This document shows, piece after piece, positions 54,090 through 63,728 of a stretch of DNA of 64,000 bases. The notes beneath the pieces were generated by a model. The model did not search any database and was not told the origin of the DNA. It saw only the letters and a program-made list of their open reading frames with translations. Made by a program: the position numbers and the translations under genes. Source of the DNA: Paenibacillus woosongensis. Its GTDB lineage: Bacteria > Bacillota > Bacilli > Paenibacillales > Paenibacillaceae. Each line of letters begins with the position of its first letter. Positions within the stretch are counted from its first letter, which is position 1. The stretch covers positions 186,001 to 250,000 of the forward strand of contig NZ_WNZW01000003.1 in the NCBI RefSeq assembly GCF_009725165.1, written 5' to 3'.

Positions 54090-54836
54090 ATGTCATTTGC
54101 CAAACTCGTCGTATTAGTCACCGGTGCTGCGCAGGGAATCGGCCGTGGAGTTGCCGAAGCTTATGCTCGCTGCGGTGCTGTCGTAATCCTGGCCGATCTG
54201 CCCTCCTCGGCTGGGGAGCAGTCGGCCGAGGAAATGAAACAGAAGGGGGGACAAGTGGAATTTATCCCTTGTGATGTCCGCAGCGAACGGGACATATCCG
54301 GCATAATGAAGCAGATTGAACATACATATGGCAGAATTGATATCGTCATTAACAATGCTGGGGTGTCCCGGTTCAAATCGCCCTTTGAGCTGACGGTGGA
54401 TGAATGGGATGATGTGCTGAATACAAATGTGCGCAGCTGTTTTCTCGTAACGCGGGAGGCGGCGAAATTGATGAAACAGCATGGCGGCGGATCGGTCGTC
54501 AATATTTCCTCGACCCGCTCATTAATGTCTGAACCGAACTCAGAGGCTTATGCCGCCTCGAAGGGGGCCATCGTATCGCTAAGCCACGCGATGGCAGTGT
54601 CGCTCGGCCCTGACGGGATACGAGTGAATTGCATCAGCCCCGGATGGATAGAAACGGGGAAATACGAGGAGCTGCGCGCGACCGATCATAGCCAGCATCC
54701 GGCGGGCCGGGTAGGCAAACCCGAGGATATCGCCCGGGCTTGTCTCTATTTAACAGATCCGGCTAATGATTTCGTGACCGGCATCCATCTCGTCGTCGAC
54801 GGCGGAATGACCCGAAAAATGATTTATGAAGATTAG
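54090..54836 (+). CDS. SDR family oxidoreductase
   Basis: A 248-residue classical short-chain dehydrogenase similar to FabG-like and glucose 1-dehydrogenase-like enzymes. TGAAQGIG is near residues 11-18, NNAG and the YAASK active site are present, and it ends 'GIHLVVDGGMTRKM'. ATG 54090 is eleven bases after AAAGGAGG; the GTG at 54081 is too close to it. The gene follows the small membrane protein by 22 bases. It overlaps the chromate transporter gene tail to tail by four bases. Confidence 0.92.
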   Translation: MSFAKLVVLVTGAAQGIGRGVAEAYARCGAVVILADLPSSAGEQSAEEMKQKGGQVEFIPCDVRSERDISGIMKQIEHTYGRIDIVINNAGVSRFKSPFELTVDEWDDVLNTNVRSCFLVTREAAKLMKQHGGGSVVNISSTRSLMSEPNSEAYAASKGAIVSLSHAMAVSLGPDGIRVNCISPGWIETGKYEELRATDHSQHPAGRVGKPEDIARACLYLTDPANDFVTGIHLVVDGGMTRKMIYED

Positions 54837-56071
54837 ACGAACAATTGCGCAAGCATGCCTGCTGCCGCGCCAGCGATAACCGCACACCACGGCGGCAGCT
54901 TCCAGAACACCAGCATCGCGAACAAGCAAAGCACGATAACGAAGTCCGCCGTGCCGCGAACAGCGCCGGTCCAAATGGGATCGTACAGCGCAGCCAGCAA
55001 TATTCCTACCACTGCTGCATGGATACCCTGCAGCGCCCTCTGCATAGTTATGTTCCGGCTCAACCGATCCCACAGGGGCAGAGCGCCTGCGACCAGCAGA
55101 AAGGCTGGCAGGAAGATGGCGATTGTCGCTAATGCCAGACCCGGCACTCCTCCATATATGGCGCCTAAATAGGAGGCGAAGGTAAAGAGCGGCCCAGGAA
55201 CGGCCTGAGCGGCGCCATACCCGGCGATGAAATCGGACTGGCTGACCCAGCCGTGTGTGACGACTTCTTCTTGCAGCAGCGGAAGCACCACATGTCCTCC
55301 GCCAAAGACGAGGGAACCGGCCCGGTAGAAGCCGTCGACCAGGGAGAGCCATCCGCCATCTGACCATTGGCTGAACAAGGGGAGAAGCAGGAGCAATGCG
55401 AAATAGAATCCTAGATAGACGATGGACTGCCTGTAGCTATGAGCATTCCGCGAACTTGCCGCTGCAGCTGGCTTTACGGATTCCGCAGCCGTTTCATGGC
55501 GATACATGATGAGTCCCAGTATTGCCGCCGCGGCGATAACGCCTACTTGGCTGTACGTGCCTGGCCAGAGCAGCACAGCCACTGCTGCACCAACAGCAAC
55601 GCCGGCCTGCTTTCGGGTTGCGGCTAGCTTGGTCCCCATGCTCCATACGGCCTGAGCGACGATGGCTACGGCGGTCAGCTTCAATCCGTGCAGCCAAGGC
55701 GCTTCGCCGACATTCATGCGCTGCACGACAATAGCGAACAGTCCTAGCAGGAGGATAGATGGCAGTGTAAATCCAACCCAGGCTGCTATGGCTCCCATCA
55801 ACCCGGCGCAGCGCAGGCCGACTCCAATCCCGACTTGGCTGCTGGCCGGTCCGGGAAGGAACTGGCATAAGGCAACCAAATCAGCGTAGGATTTCTCTTC
55901 CATCCATTTGCGGCGGACGACATATTCCTGATGGAAGTACCCCAGGTGCGCAACAGGACCGCCAAAGGAGGTCAGCCCCAATTTGGCTGAAGCAAGGAAA
56001 ATTTCAAGCGCGGTTATGCGTTGCAGAGACTGGGCGGCAGTCTCTTTTTTTGCTGCATTTTTTGTATTCAT
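54833..56071 (-). CDS. chrA: chromate transporter (ChrA family)
   Basis: A 412-residue CHR-family membrane protein with two homologous halves, each starting with a glycine-rich motif: 'LGLTSFGGPVAHLGYF' and 'AGSLVFGGGHVVLPLLQ'. 'CQFLPGPASSQVGIGVG' and 'GYGAAQAVPGPLFTFASYLG' are the paired conserved loops. It would export chromate from the cytoplasm; many family members in soil bacteria are not tested for chromate, so substrate is inferred from family. Ribosome site is weak (AAAGGAA at some distance from ATG 56071). Confidence 0.93.
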   Translation of the reverse strand: MNTKNAAKKETAAQSLQRITALEIFLASAKLGLTSFGGPVAHLGYFHQEYVVRRKWMEEKSYADLVALCQFLPGPASSQVGIGVGLRCAGLMGAIAAWVGFTLPSILLLGLFAIVVQRMNVGEAPWLHGLKLTAVAIVAQAVWSMGTKLAATRKQAGVAVGAAVAVLLWPGTYSQVGVIAAAAILGLIMYRHETAAESVKPAAAASSRNAHSYRQSIVYLGFYFALLLLLPLFSQWSDGGWLSLVDGFYRAGSLVFGGGHVVLPLLQEEVVTHGWVSQSDFIAGYGAAQAVPGPLFTFASYLGAIYGGVPGLALATIAIFLPAFLLVAGALPLWDRLSRNITMQRALQGIHAAVVGILLAALYDPIWTGAVRGTADFVIVLCLFAMLVFWKLPPWCAVIAGAAAGMLAQLFV

Positions 56072-56264
56072 AGCATGTCATGTTCCTTTCATAGTGTGGG
56101 TGCCTAGAGAAACCGGCCCGTTTCAACCGTTCGTCTACATTATCATAGGTCTGTTAACCTGGCGTAAAATACGAGAAAACTCTGCGTAAGACGGTTAGTT
56201 TATTTACCGGGCAAAAGAAGCTATACTGGATAACATGATAATGTAAAAGGGGGACTACACCGCA

Positions 56265-56885
56265 ATGCAGGAAATTGCTGTCTACAAATCCATCGCACTC
56301 GATATTGCTCAGAGAATCGTCAGCGGGGAGCTGGCTGTCCATAGCAAAATATCGGGGCGTTCCTTGTTGGCGGCTCAATATCATGTCTCTCCCGAAACGA
56401 TACGCAAGGCGATCGGGCTGCTCAAGGATGAGGGAATTGTCTCGGTCTCGCAGGGCAAAGAGATCGTTGTCATCTCGGATCAGAAAGCCGGAGAATATTT
56501 GGCAAGCAGCAATTATCTGAAATCGGCTTACTCGTTAAAACGGGATTTGGAGCAGCTGATGGCAGAGAAAAAAGAAGTAGATCGCAGATTCGAAGTTCTG
56601 CTGAACAAAATTACGAAGGCTTCGGACCGGCTGCAGAATCTTACTCCCTATAACCCGATGGAAATACAGATCAAGGAAGGATCTCATGCGGTGGGCAAAA
56701 CAATCGGCAATTTGTTGTTCTGGCAAAATACCGGAGCTACCGTAATCGCGCTGCGCAGAGGCACTAAAATCTCGATCTCCCCCGGACCCCATGTGATTTT
56801 GCGGGAGAACGATATGCTTGTATTTGTAGGAGACCCGAAAATTTATGACAAAACCGAGCGGTTTGTCAATCAAACCAGCGAATAA
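56265..56885 (+). CDS. busR: BusR-like GntR-RCK_C regulator
   Basis: A 206-residue repressor with the domain order of streptococcal BusR: GntR winged helix (about 5-68, 'YKSIALDIAQRIVSGEL', 'YHVSPETIRKAIGLLKDEGIV'), a coiled coil (about 85-118), and an RCK_C/TrkA_C domain (about 125-203, 'EIQIKEGSHAVGKTIGNLLF', 'HVILRENDMLVFVGDP'). In BusR this last domain binds cyclic di-AMP and the protein represses a glycine-betaine ABC transporter. An OpuC-type osmolyte transporter follows here, supporting the same role. ATG 56265 is behind AAAGGGGGA. The symbol rests on architecture and context. Confidence 0.87.
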   Translation: MQEIAVYKSIALDIAQRIVSGELAVHSKISGRSLLAAQYHVSPETIRKAIGLLKDEGIVSVSQGKEIVVISDQKAGEYLASSNYLKSAYSLKRDLEQLMAEKKEVDRRFEVLLNKITKASDRLQNLTPYNPMEIQIKEGSHAVGKTIGNLLFWQNTGATVIALRRGTKISISPGPHVILRENDMLVFVGDPKIYDKTERFVNQTSE

Positions 56886-56894
56886 TACATAGTT

Positions 56895-56940
56895 GAAAGA
56901 GGCTATTCCTAGGCAGATATGCCAGGAAAGCCTCTTTTTT
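56895..56940 (+). terminator. terminator after the busR-like gene
   Basis: AAAGAGGCT...AGCCTCTTT arms with inner CCT/AGG pairing end in six T residues. It gives the opu operon its own transcript. Confidence 0.85.
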
Positions 56941-56966
56941 GTTGCGGAAAGTCCATTTTTTAACAT

Positions 56967-57018
56967 ACAACTTATGGGTTTGTTATAGGTTGTCAGTATT
57001 CCTGGGGTTTGTTATAGT
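56967..57018 (+). promoter_or_regulatory. opuC promoter with repeated operator-like element
   Basis: TTGTCA (56990-56995), 17 bases, TATAGT (57013-57018) is a strong sigma-A promoter. The 13-mer GGGTTTGTTATAG occurs at 56976-56988, against the -35 box, and again at 57005-57017, over the -10 box, 29 bp apart. The first copy also lies in an inverted repeat, ACAACTTAT / ATAGGTTGT (56967-56993). A tetrameric BusR-like repressor is the natural candidate to bind both. Confidence 0.65.
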
Positions 57019-57127
57019 AATACCTATTGGTGCTTCAAGCATAGTAGTAAAAAACTATCAATGCTGCTGATTCAATAAATATAGGGGGGAGAAGAAACAT
57101 AAATTTTCAAGCACAAAGGAGGCAGAA

Positions 57128-58258
57128 ATGCTGAAATTTGAACAGGTAAGCAAGACATATCCAAACGGCTATAAGGCGGTAAAAAATATCAGCTTCGAGG
57201 TGGATTCGGGCGAAATTCTGGTGCTGATCGGCCCCAGCGGCTGCGGGAAAACGACATCCATGAAGATGATTAATCGCCTGATTCCGCACACATCAGGCAA
57301 AATATACGTCCAGGGCAAGGATATTACGCAGGAAAACCCCGTTACGCTGCGCAAGAACATCGGCTACGTCATTCAGCAAATCGGACTGTTCCCCCATTAC
57401 ACCATCGAGGACAATGTAGGCCTGATCCCCGAATTAAAAGGATGGTCCCCGGATAAAAAGAGAGCACGGGTCGGCGAGATGCTGCGATTGGTCGGACTCG
57501 ATCCGGAAATTTATGCGAAGCGCTACCCCAAACAACTGTCCGGCGGCCAGCAGCAGCGGGTTGGCGTAGCGAGAGCTTTAGCGGCCGATCCAGACATTAT
57601 CCTGATGGATGAGCCGTTCGGTGCTCTCGATCCCATTACCCGGGAGCAGCTGCAGGATGAACTCTTGCGTCTCCAGCAGGAGGTAAAGAAGACGATCGTA
57701 TTCGTCACACATGACATGGAGGAAGCGCTGAAGCTTGGTGACAAGATCGCTATTTTACGAGATGGGGAATTGGTGCAGATCGATACGCCGGAACAAATTT
57801 TATGCCATCCGGCCGATGAGTTCGTAGAAGGTTTTGTCGGTAAAAACCGCCTCTATCAGAACCCCGAATTTATTCCGGTTACGGAGGTTATGCGGGACAA
57901 TCCTTCAACAACACTTCCGGGGCGCAGTCCAAGCAGGGCCCTAACCTTCATGCGCCAGCGGAGGACGGACACGCTGCTCGTCAACGATGAAGCGGGCAAG
58001 CTGCTGGGCATAGTCTCAGCTTACGATGTGTCGGCCCAGATGGACAGCTCGGTAACCATCCGGGATATTATGCAATCCCCCCAAGCCCTGCTTCAGGATA
58101 CTGCGACGGCGAAGGATGCGCTTACGCTCATCACAGAGGCGCCGTTTGGCATCATCCCGGTAGTAACGGAGAGTGGAACAATTGCAGGCATTGTAACCCG
58201 AAGCAGCCTGTTAACAGCGTTTGCCGCTCAGTGGGTAGGGGGTGAAGAGAAATCATGA
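57128..58258 (+). CDS. opuCA: osmolyte ABC transporter ATPase (OpuCA-like)
   Basis: A 376-residue ATPase for glycine betaine/carnitine/choline uptake. Walker A 'GPSGCGKTT' (about 36-44), Q-loop, signature 'LSGGQQQRVGVARAL' and Walker B 'IILMDEPFGALD' are intact. Two CBS domains follow (about 250-370), as in OpuCA and OpuA-type ATPases, where they can bind cyclic di-AMP or sense ionic strength. ATG 57128 follows AAAGGAGG. It overlaps the permease gene by four bases. Confidence 0.95.
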   Translation: MLKFEQVSKTYPNGYKAVKNISFEVDSGEILVLIGPSGCGKTTSMKMINRLIPHTSGKIYVQGKDITQENPVTLRKNIGYVIQQIGLFPHYTIEDNVGLIPELKGWSPDKKRARVGEMLRLVGLDPEIYAKRYPKQLSGGQQQRVGVARALAADPDIILMDEPFGALDPITREQLQDELLRLQQEVKKTIVFVTHDMEEALKLGDKIAILRDGELVQIDTPEQILCHPADEFVEGFVGKNRLYQNPEFIPVTEVMRDNPSTTLPGRSPSRALTFMRQRRTDTLLVNDEAGKLLGIVSAYDVSAQMDSSVTIRDIMQSPQALLQDTATAKDALTLITEAPFGIIPVVTESGTIAGIVTRSSLLTAFAAQWVGGEEKS

Positions 58259-58911
58259 GAGATAAATCATTGTGGGATCAGCTGATCCATCAGTTCGACA
58301 TGCGAAAGGGAGAATTGGCGCAGTCCTTATTGGTTCATATTGAACTCGTATTTCTGTCGATGCTGCTGGCAATTGTTGTCGGCATTTCCCTAGGCATCAT
58401 GATTACTAGAGTTAAATCTCTCAAGGGAGTTACCTTGGGAGCGGCCGGGGTTCTGCAAACGATTCCGAGCCTCGCCATGCTCGGTTTTATGGTTCCGCTA
58501 TTCGGCATCGGCATGAAGACGGCTGTAGCCGCCTTGTTTCTGTATTCATTGCTGCCGATTATCCGAAATACGTACGCGGGTATTACCGATGTAGATAAGT
58601 CAATCGTGGAAGCAGCACGCGGGATGGGCATGAAGCCATGGCAAATTCTATTCCGCGTCCAGCTGCCGCTGGCCTTAAATGTCATTATGGCCGGTATACG
58701 AACGGCGGCGGTGATCAATGTGGGGACGGCAACGCTGGCCTCTTTTATCGGAGCCGGGGGACTTGGAGAGTATATCTTCCTAGGCATCCAGCGCAATATT
58801 GAGGCGCTAACCTTGCTCGGTGCGATTCCAGCGGCTATTCTCGCTCTGATTATGGACTACTTGCTTGGTCTGCTGGAGAGAGTGACGACACCAAAAGGCT
58901 TAAAAGTGTGA
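58255..58911 (+). CDS. opuCB: osmolyte ABC transporter permease (OpuCB-like)
   Basis: A 218-residue permease with about five to six membrane helices. The ATPase-contact loop is 'VEAARGMGMKPWQILFRVQLPLALN', and 'INVGTATLASFIGAGGLGEYIFLGI' is typical of OpuCB/OpuCD and OsmW/Y proteins. It starts in an ATGA overlap with the ATPase gene. B. subtilis OpuC has two permeases; only one is here, so it may work as a homodimer. Confidence 0.94.
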   Translation: MRDKSLWDQLIHQFDMRKGELAQSLLVHIELVFLSMLLAIVVGISLGIMITRVKSLKGVTLGAAGVLQTIPSLAMLGFMVPLFGIGMKTAVAALFLYSLLPIIRNTYAGITDVDKSIVEAARGMGMKPWQILFRVQLPLALNVIMAGIRTAAVINVGTATLASFIGAGGLGEYIFLGIQRNIEALTLLGAIPAAILALIMDYLLGLLERVTTPKGLKV

Positions 58912-58998
58912 ACGGATGAAGGCAATAGCAGGCCTGACTTGCAAAAAATGCAGGCTATAGAGTGCTTAGCATTAAAATATGGAGGTTCAAAGAAACAA

Positions 58999-59928
58999 AT
59001 GAAAATGATAAAATTCAGCAAAAAAACGGCGGTTGGTTTGTTGGCAGTCGTACTGATGACGATGCTATTGAGTGCGTGCGGAGGCGGGGCCAACAAGGAC
59101 TCTGGCGCAGGAAACGCAGGAGAAATTACAATAGGTTCGAAGAATTTTACCGAGAATATGCTGCTTGCTCTGATGATGGCGGAGCTGATCGAAGCGAAAA
59201 CGGACATCAAAGTGAAGCGCCAGGTCAATCTGGGCGGCTCGAACGTCGCGTGGAGCGCGCTAAAGAATGGTGAAATTCAGTTGTACCCTGAATATACGGG
59301 GACGGTTGTTGCCAATTATTATCAGGAGGAAACGGGCAATTCGGCGGAATCGCTGGCTAAAACGAGAGAGCTGCTTGCTGATGATGAGCTATTCTTTCTG
59401 GAGCCGTTCGGCATTAATAACACATACACACTGGCGGTAACACGGGAGACTGCAGAGCGGCACAATCTTGAGACCTTCAGCGATTTGGCGAAGGTATCCG
59501 GGGACATGATTCTTGGCGTAGAATTCGAATTTCTTGATCGGGACGACGGCTTTCCGGGAATTCAGAAGCTGTACGGCATGAATTTCAAGCAGCAAAAGGG
59601 GATGGATCACGGCATTATGTATCAGTCGATCGCCAGTGGAGAGACGGATGTGACGAACGCATATGCCACCGATGCGCAAATCAAGGTGCATGATCTGGTT
59701 ATTTTGCGGGATGACAAGGAGTTTTTCCCGCCATATGATGCCGGACCGGTCATTCGCAAAGCGACCTTGGAGCAATATCCTGAACTAGAAGAGGTGTTGA
59801 ATCTAATGAGCGGTTTGATCAGCGACGAGGAGATGCAGAAGCTGAATGCGGACGTCGATGTGGAAGGGCTGAAGGAGGAAGAGGTCGCACGCCAATTTTT
59901 GATTGAAAAAGGGTTGATAGAAGGCTAG
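58999..59928 (+). CDS. opuCC: osmolyte-binding lipoprotein (OpuCC-like)
   Basis: A 309-residue extracellular substrate-binding protein. A signal peptide ends in a lipobox (LLSAC, about residue 24). The OpuAC/ProX fold starts 'EITIGSKNFTENMLLALMMAELIEAKT' and includes 'NGEIQLYPEYTGTVV' and 'SGETDVTNAYATDAQI', family signatures for glycine betaine/carnitine/choline binders. GGAGG lies about 13 bases before ATG 58999. It is 87 bases behind the permease gene in the same operon. Confidence 0.94.
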   Translation: MKMIKFSKKTAVGLLAVVLMTMLLSACGGGANKDSGAGNAGEITIGSKNFTENMLLALMMAELIEAKTDIKVKRQVNLGGSNVAWSALKNGEIQLYPEYTGTVVANYYQEETGNSAESLAKTRELLADDELFFLEPFGINNTYTLAVTRETAERHNLETFSDLAKVSGDMILGVEFEFLDRDDGFPGIQKLYGMNFKQQKGMDHGIMYQSIASGETDVTNAYATDAQIKVHDLVILRDDKEFFPPYDAGPVIRKATLEQYPELEEVLNLMSGLISDEEMQKLNADVDVEGLKEEEVARQFLIEKGLIEG

Positions 59929-60058
59929 TATATATAGTATTAAATATTTGCACGGATAGGAGTATATGATGAGACCGATTTAACTATGAACTGTAAGCTG
60001 CAGCAATCAAGCTGATCATACTAAATTTAATGCTATAGAACACGGAGGCTTACGGTTC

Positions 60059-61366
60059 ATGTTCAAGAAGTCTTTTTATTACTTGTGGGGCTCGCAGGCG
60101 CTGTCTAATACGGTAGATGTCTTCTACCTGGTCGCGCTGATGACATTCGTGCTGAGCACTACGAACTCGCTCATGTTTGCGACCCTGGTTCCTTTCATCC
60201 GGGTAACAGCCCAGTTAACGAGCGGATTTCTTGCCCCGCTGATGGTTGCGAATTATAAACTGCCCTTTCTGCTGATAATATCGCAGAGCGGGCAGTTTCT
60301 CTTGTTTAGTCTGCTGGCTTTCTATCTATCACCCTGGATTGGGGGAAACAGTTTCCTGTTGATCTACGGTATTATTGCCTGCATTTCTTTCTTGGACGGC
60401 TGGACAACTCCCGCGCGAAATGCGCTCGTTCCGCGTCTTGTGACAGACGAGGTACTGATGAAGGCCAATGGAATGGTGGCTACAACTGATCAGGTCGTTC
60501 AGTTTGCGGGTTGGGCGTTAAGCGGGTTGATGGTCGCGAAGCTGGGGGCTTTTCCGGTACTGGTTATCGTTGCCGCCGGTTATGGAATGGCCATGCTTGT
60601 GACCTTCTGGATCGAAGATCCGCTAGAACCGCAAAGGCGGGGAATATGGGATTGGCGGACTGCCTCAAAACAAGGCTATATGGCGATGAGGGAGGCGCAG
60701 ACAGCGAGTGATCCGAGCAGCGAAATCAAGTCGCCTTCCCGCTGGGATACGCTGAAGGAAGGCTGGGTGCTAATCTGGAAATCGCCTAAGCTGCGGGCTT
60801 TAACGGTGATGGACGTGACGGATATGTTCGGAGGCTCTGTGTGGGCCGGAGCGTTCATGCTTGTCTTCGTCAAGGAAGTATTGCTGAAGGATGAGCAGTG
60901 GTGGGGTTATATCAATGCGAGTTATTTTGCCGGCGCTGTGATTGGCGGACTGCTTGTCGTGGCGTTCGTTGGGCGTTTGGAGAAGCGACTATTTGCGGCA
61001 ATGCTCGCAGGGATGCTGGGCTATGCACTGCTGACGACTCTGTTTGCGGTCAATTCCTATGCTCCGCTTTCGCTGCTCCTCGTTCTGCTGACCGGCCCGA
61101 TGACAGAGCTTGCTGCGGTATCCCGCCGAACATTGATACAGCGAAGCGCAAGCAAGGAACGGCTGCCCCAGATTTTTTCGGCGCAAGCGACGTTGCTGAA
61201 TACCGTTTTCGGCATGTCGCTGCTCGCGATGAGCGGCGTCGCCGAATGGCTTGGAATCGTAAACATGTATTTGTTTGCCGCCGGTATTACATTACTTGCG
61301 ATATGCACGGGCATAGTCAATCGAAGCTCCTTCCGAAAGGAAGTTCACACCGAAGGAGGCGCCTAA
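60059..61366 (+). CDS. MFS exporter (MFS_3/EntS-like)
   Basis: A 435-residue major facilitator transporter with about twelve helices. Start 'FYYLWGSQALSNTVDVFYLVALMTFVLSTTNS' and 'DGWTTPARNALVPRLVTDEVLMKANGMVATTDQ' place it in the MFS_3 group, which includes siderophore and macrolide exporters. Substrate unknown. ATG 60059 follows GGAGG. Its stop codon lies in the loop of the terminator hairpin. No gene linkage to the ars operon beyond proximity. Confidence 0.9.
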   Translation: MFKKSFYYLWGSQALSNTVDVFYLVALMTFVLSTTNSLMFATLVPFIRVTAQLTSGFLAPLMVANYKLPFLLIISQSGQFLLFSLLAFYLSPWIGGNSFLLIYGIIACISFLDGWTTPARNALVPRLVTDEVLMKANGMVATTDQVVQFAGWALSGLMVAKLGAFPVLVIVAAGYGMAMLVTFWIEDPLEPQRRGIWDWRTASKQGYMAMREAQTASDPSSEIKSPSRWDTLKEGWVLIWKSPKLRALTVMDVTDMFGGSVWAGAFMLVFVKEVLLKDEQWWGYINASYFAGAVIGGLLVVAFVGRLEKRLFAAMLAGMLGYALLTTLFAVNSYAPLSLLLVLLTGPMTELAAVSRRTLIQRSASKERLPQIFSAQATLLNTVFGMSLLAMSGVAEWLGIVNMYLFAAGITLLAICTGIVNRSSFRKEVHTEGGA

Positions 61367-61380
61367 TAGGCGCCTTTTTT
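61356..61380 (+). terminator. terminator overlapping the end of the MFS gene
   Basis: GGCGCC-TAATA-GGCGCC forms a compact stem followed by six T residues; the MFS stop codon TAA lies in its loop. Confidence 0.85.
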
Positions 61381-61420
61381 AATTGGATGGAAGAAATTTC
61401 ATATAAGCCACTAAAGATAT

Positions 61421-61476
61421 AATTAATTGATTATATAACTGTTCGATTATATAATATAATCTATCAAAATATAATC
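61421..61476 (+). promoter_or_regulatory. arsR promoter and operator region
   Basis: This very AT-rich stretch has the direct repeat GATTATATAA at 61429-61438 and 61445-61454 (16 bp apart), followed by more TATAATC-type sequence and several possible -10 boxes. It directly precedes arsR and is the expected ArsR operator region. Confidence 0.55.
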
Positions 61477-61497
61477 TAAGGGAGGAGGGGCTGCCCG

Positions 61498-61812
61498 ATG
61501 GAAGAGATCATTCGGGATTTGAAGCTGCTGGCTGACAGGACGCGCTTGACACTGCTGGCCATTTTGAGGGAAGGGGAGCGCTGCGTATGTGATCTGGTCG
61601 ATGCACTGCAGACGACGCAGCCGAACGTCAGCCAGCATCTGCGCAAGCTGAAGGAGGCAGGTTTGGTCATTGAAGATAAACGCGGATCATGGGTCTATTA
61701 TGATTTGACACTTGAGGGCAAGCCGCATGTCCAGGCTCTGATGGAGCATGTTCCTGTACCTGTGGAACAATTGGAATGGATGAAGAAATGCTCAACGAAT
61801 AACTGCTGCTGA
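61498..61812 (+). CDS. arsR: arsenic-responsive ArsR repressor
   Basis: A 104-residue winged-helix repressor of the ars operon. The metal site of the ArsR type is 'ERCVCDLV' with C29 and C31 in the third helix; recognition helix '[17 protein letters not shown]' follows. Extra cysteines at the C-terminus (KKCSTNNCC) may add to arsenite binding. ATG 61498 follows GGGAGGAGGGG. Arsenite binding should release it from the promoter. It lies 16 bases before arsB. Confidence 0.95.
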   Translation: MEEIIRDLKLLADRTRLTLLAILREGERCVCDLVDALQTTQPNVSQHLRKLKEAGLVIEDKRGSWVYYDLTLEGKPHVQALMEHVPVPVEQLEWMKKCSTNNCC

Positions 61813-61828
61813 TGGAAGAGGAGAACGG

Positions 61829-63121
61829 ATGGTATACATTGCTTTTAGCATATTTGCGCTTACATTAACGATGGTTATATGGCAGCCCAGAGGGCTTGGC
61901 ATCGGCTGGTCGGCGATGGGGGGCGCCATACTGGCATTGCTGTTTGGCGTGGTTGGCTTTCAAGACGTGCTTGATGTCACAGCCATCGTATGGAATGCCA
62001 CACTCGCTTTTATTGCGATTATAATAATTTCTATATTGCTGGACGAAATCGGATTTTTTGAATGGGCTGCGCTGCACATGTCCAGGCTGGCAAACGGCAG
62101 CGGAAAATTGATGTTCGTCTATGTTATTCTGCTTGGCGCGCTGGTCGCCGCTTTATTCGCCAATGATGGAGCTGCCCTAATCCTTACACCGATCGTATTG
62201 GCAATGGTCAGGGCGCTCAAGTTCGAGGACCGCATGGTCCTGCCATTTATTATGGCGAGCGGTTTTATTGCGGATACGGCCTCGCTGCCGCTTATTGTGA
62301 GCAACCTGGTCAATATCGTGTCTGCGGATTACTTTGGAATCGGGTTCGGCGCCTATTTTATCAAAATGATCATACCCAATTTATTTTCAATTAGTGCTAG
62401 TGTGCTCGTGTTGTACCTGTTCTACCGCAAACAAATTCCGGGCCATTATGACGAGGCACAGCTCAAGGAGCCAAAGGAAGCGATCCGGGATCCCCGAATG
62501 TTCCGGTTATCCTGGCTTATCCTTGTTCTGCTGCTGGCGGCGTATTTATCCAGCGAGTTTATCGGCATTCCTGTATCGGCGGCGGCGGGGGTAGTGGCGG
62601 TCATATTTATCATTGCTGCCCGGAAGAGCCCGGCCATACGGACATCCAAAGTCATCAAAGAAGCGCCCTGGTCCATTGTCGTCTTTTCCATCGGAATGTA
62701 TGTCGTCGTATACGGGCTTCGCAACGCCGGATTAACCGATCAGCTCGGAAGCTGGATCCAGGCCGTTGCAGGTCAAGGGCTATACGCAGCCACGTTAGGC
62801 ATGGGTCTGCTGGCGGCGCTGCTGTCATCGATGATGAATAATTTGCCTACGGTGATGATTGGCGCATTAGCGATAGATAGCACAAGTACAGTGGGGGTCA
62901 TGAGAGAAGCGCTTATATACGCGAACGTGATCGGCTCGGATCTCGGTCCGAAAATAACACCGATCGGTTCCCTGGCTACCTTGCTATGGCTGCATGTGCT
63001 GTCCAAAAAGGGCATCAAAATTACATGGGGCCAGTATTTCCGGACCGGCATTATTCTAACGATTCCAACGCTAGTCATTACATTAACCGGACTCTATTTA
63101 TGGCTTTTATTTATAGGCTAG
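61829..63121 (+). CDS. arsB: arsenite efflux pump ArsB
   Basis: A 430-residue membrane protein with about twelve helices, of the ArsB/NhaD (IT) superfamily. It exports arsenite driven by the proton gradient. '[31 protein letters not shown]', '[14 protein letters not shown]' and '[13 protein letters not shown]', '[20 protein letters not shown]' are family signatures. No arsA ATPase is present. ATG 61829 follows GAGGAG. Confidence 0.96.
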   Translation: MVYIAFSIFALTLTMVIWQPRGLGIGWSAMGGAILALLFGVVGFQDVLDVTAIVWNATLAFIAIIIISILLDEIGFFEWAALHMSRLANGSGKLMFVYVILLGALVAALFANDGAALILTPIVLAMVRALKFEDRMVLPFIMASGFIADTASLPLIVSNLVNIVSADYFGIGFGAYFIKMIIPNLFSISASVLVLYLFYRKQIPGHYDEAQLKEPKEAIRDPRMFRLSWLILVLLLAAYLSSEFIGIPVSAAAGVVAVIFIIAARKSPAIRTSKVIKEAPWSIVVFSIGMYVVVYGLRNAGLTDQLGSWIQAVAGQGLYAATLGMGLLAALLSSMMNNLPTVMIGALAIDSTSTVGVMREALIYANVIGSDLGPKITPIGSLATLLWLHVLSKKGIKITWGQYFRTGIILTIPTLVITLTGLYLWLLFIG

Positions 63122-63170
63122 AAGGCGCCAATTACTTAACTTTTATTAACTTCGGAAAGAGGAGTGCTAG

Positions 63171-63596
63171 ATGAACAATAAAAAAAGCGTATATTTCCTT
63201 TGTACGGGAAATTCATGCCGGAGTCAGATGGCAGACGGCTGGCTCCAGAAAATCGGCGGTGATCAGTTTGAAGTGTTCAGTGCGGGATTGGAGGCTCACG
63301 GATTGAATCCTCGTGCCGTTCAGGTCATGGAGGAGGCAGGTGTCGACATTAGCACTCACCGGTCAGAGGTGATTGATCCAGACATTCTAAAGCGTGCAGA
63401 TTATATTATTACGTTGTGCAGTCATGCGGACGATCACTGCCCGGCTGTTCCTAACCGAATTGGTGTGAAATGGCACTGGGGATTTGACGACCCCGCGAAG
63501 GCGACAGGAACCGAGGAAGAAATTATGCTTCGTTTTCGGGAAGTCAGGGATCAAATTAAGGCCCGCATTGAACGATTTGTTGCGGAAGGCCAGTAA
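63171..63596 (+). CDS. arsC: thioredoxin-coupled arsenate reductase ArsC
   Basis: A 141-residue arsenate reductase of the low-molecular-weight phosphatase fold that converts arsenate to arsenite for export by ArsB. The active-site loop is 'CTGNSCRS' with C11; the relay cysteines are C83 and C90 ('[10 protein letters not shown]'), as in S. aureus pI258 and B. subtilis ArsC. ATG 63171 follows AGAGGAG. Last gene of the ars operon. Confidence 0.97.
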   Translation: MNNKKSVYFLCTGNSCRSQMADGWLQKIGGDQFEVFSAGLEAHGLNPRAVQVMEEAGVDISTHRSEVIDPDILKRADYIITLCSHADDHCPAVPNRIGVKWHWGFDDPAKATGTEEEIMLRFREVRDQIKARIERFVAEGQ

Positions 63597-63627
63597 TGCC
63601 GGAATATGAGCGTTAGAAAAAAGATCT

Positions 63628-63653
63628 AAAGGCACCTCCAAGGTGCCTTTTTT
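63628..63653 (+). terminator. terminator of the ars operon
   Basis: AAAGGCACC-TCCAA-GGTGCCTTT is a nine-base-pair stem followed by further T residues. Confidence 0.92.
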
Positions 63654-63728
63654 GGTGTAACTTTATAAGGTAAAATGCGTACTACATGATAAACGTTATT
63701 ATCAATTAACCATTAAGGAGGGAGCCAT

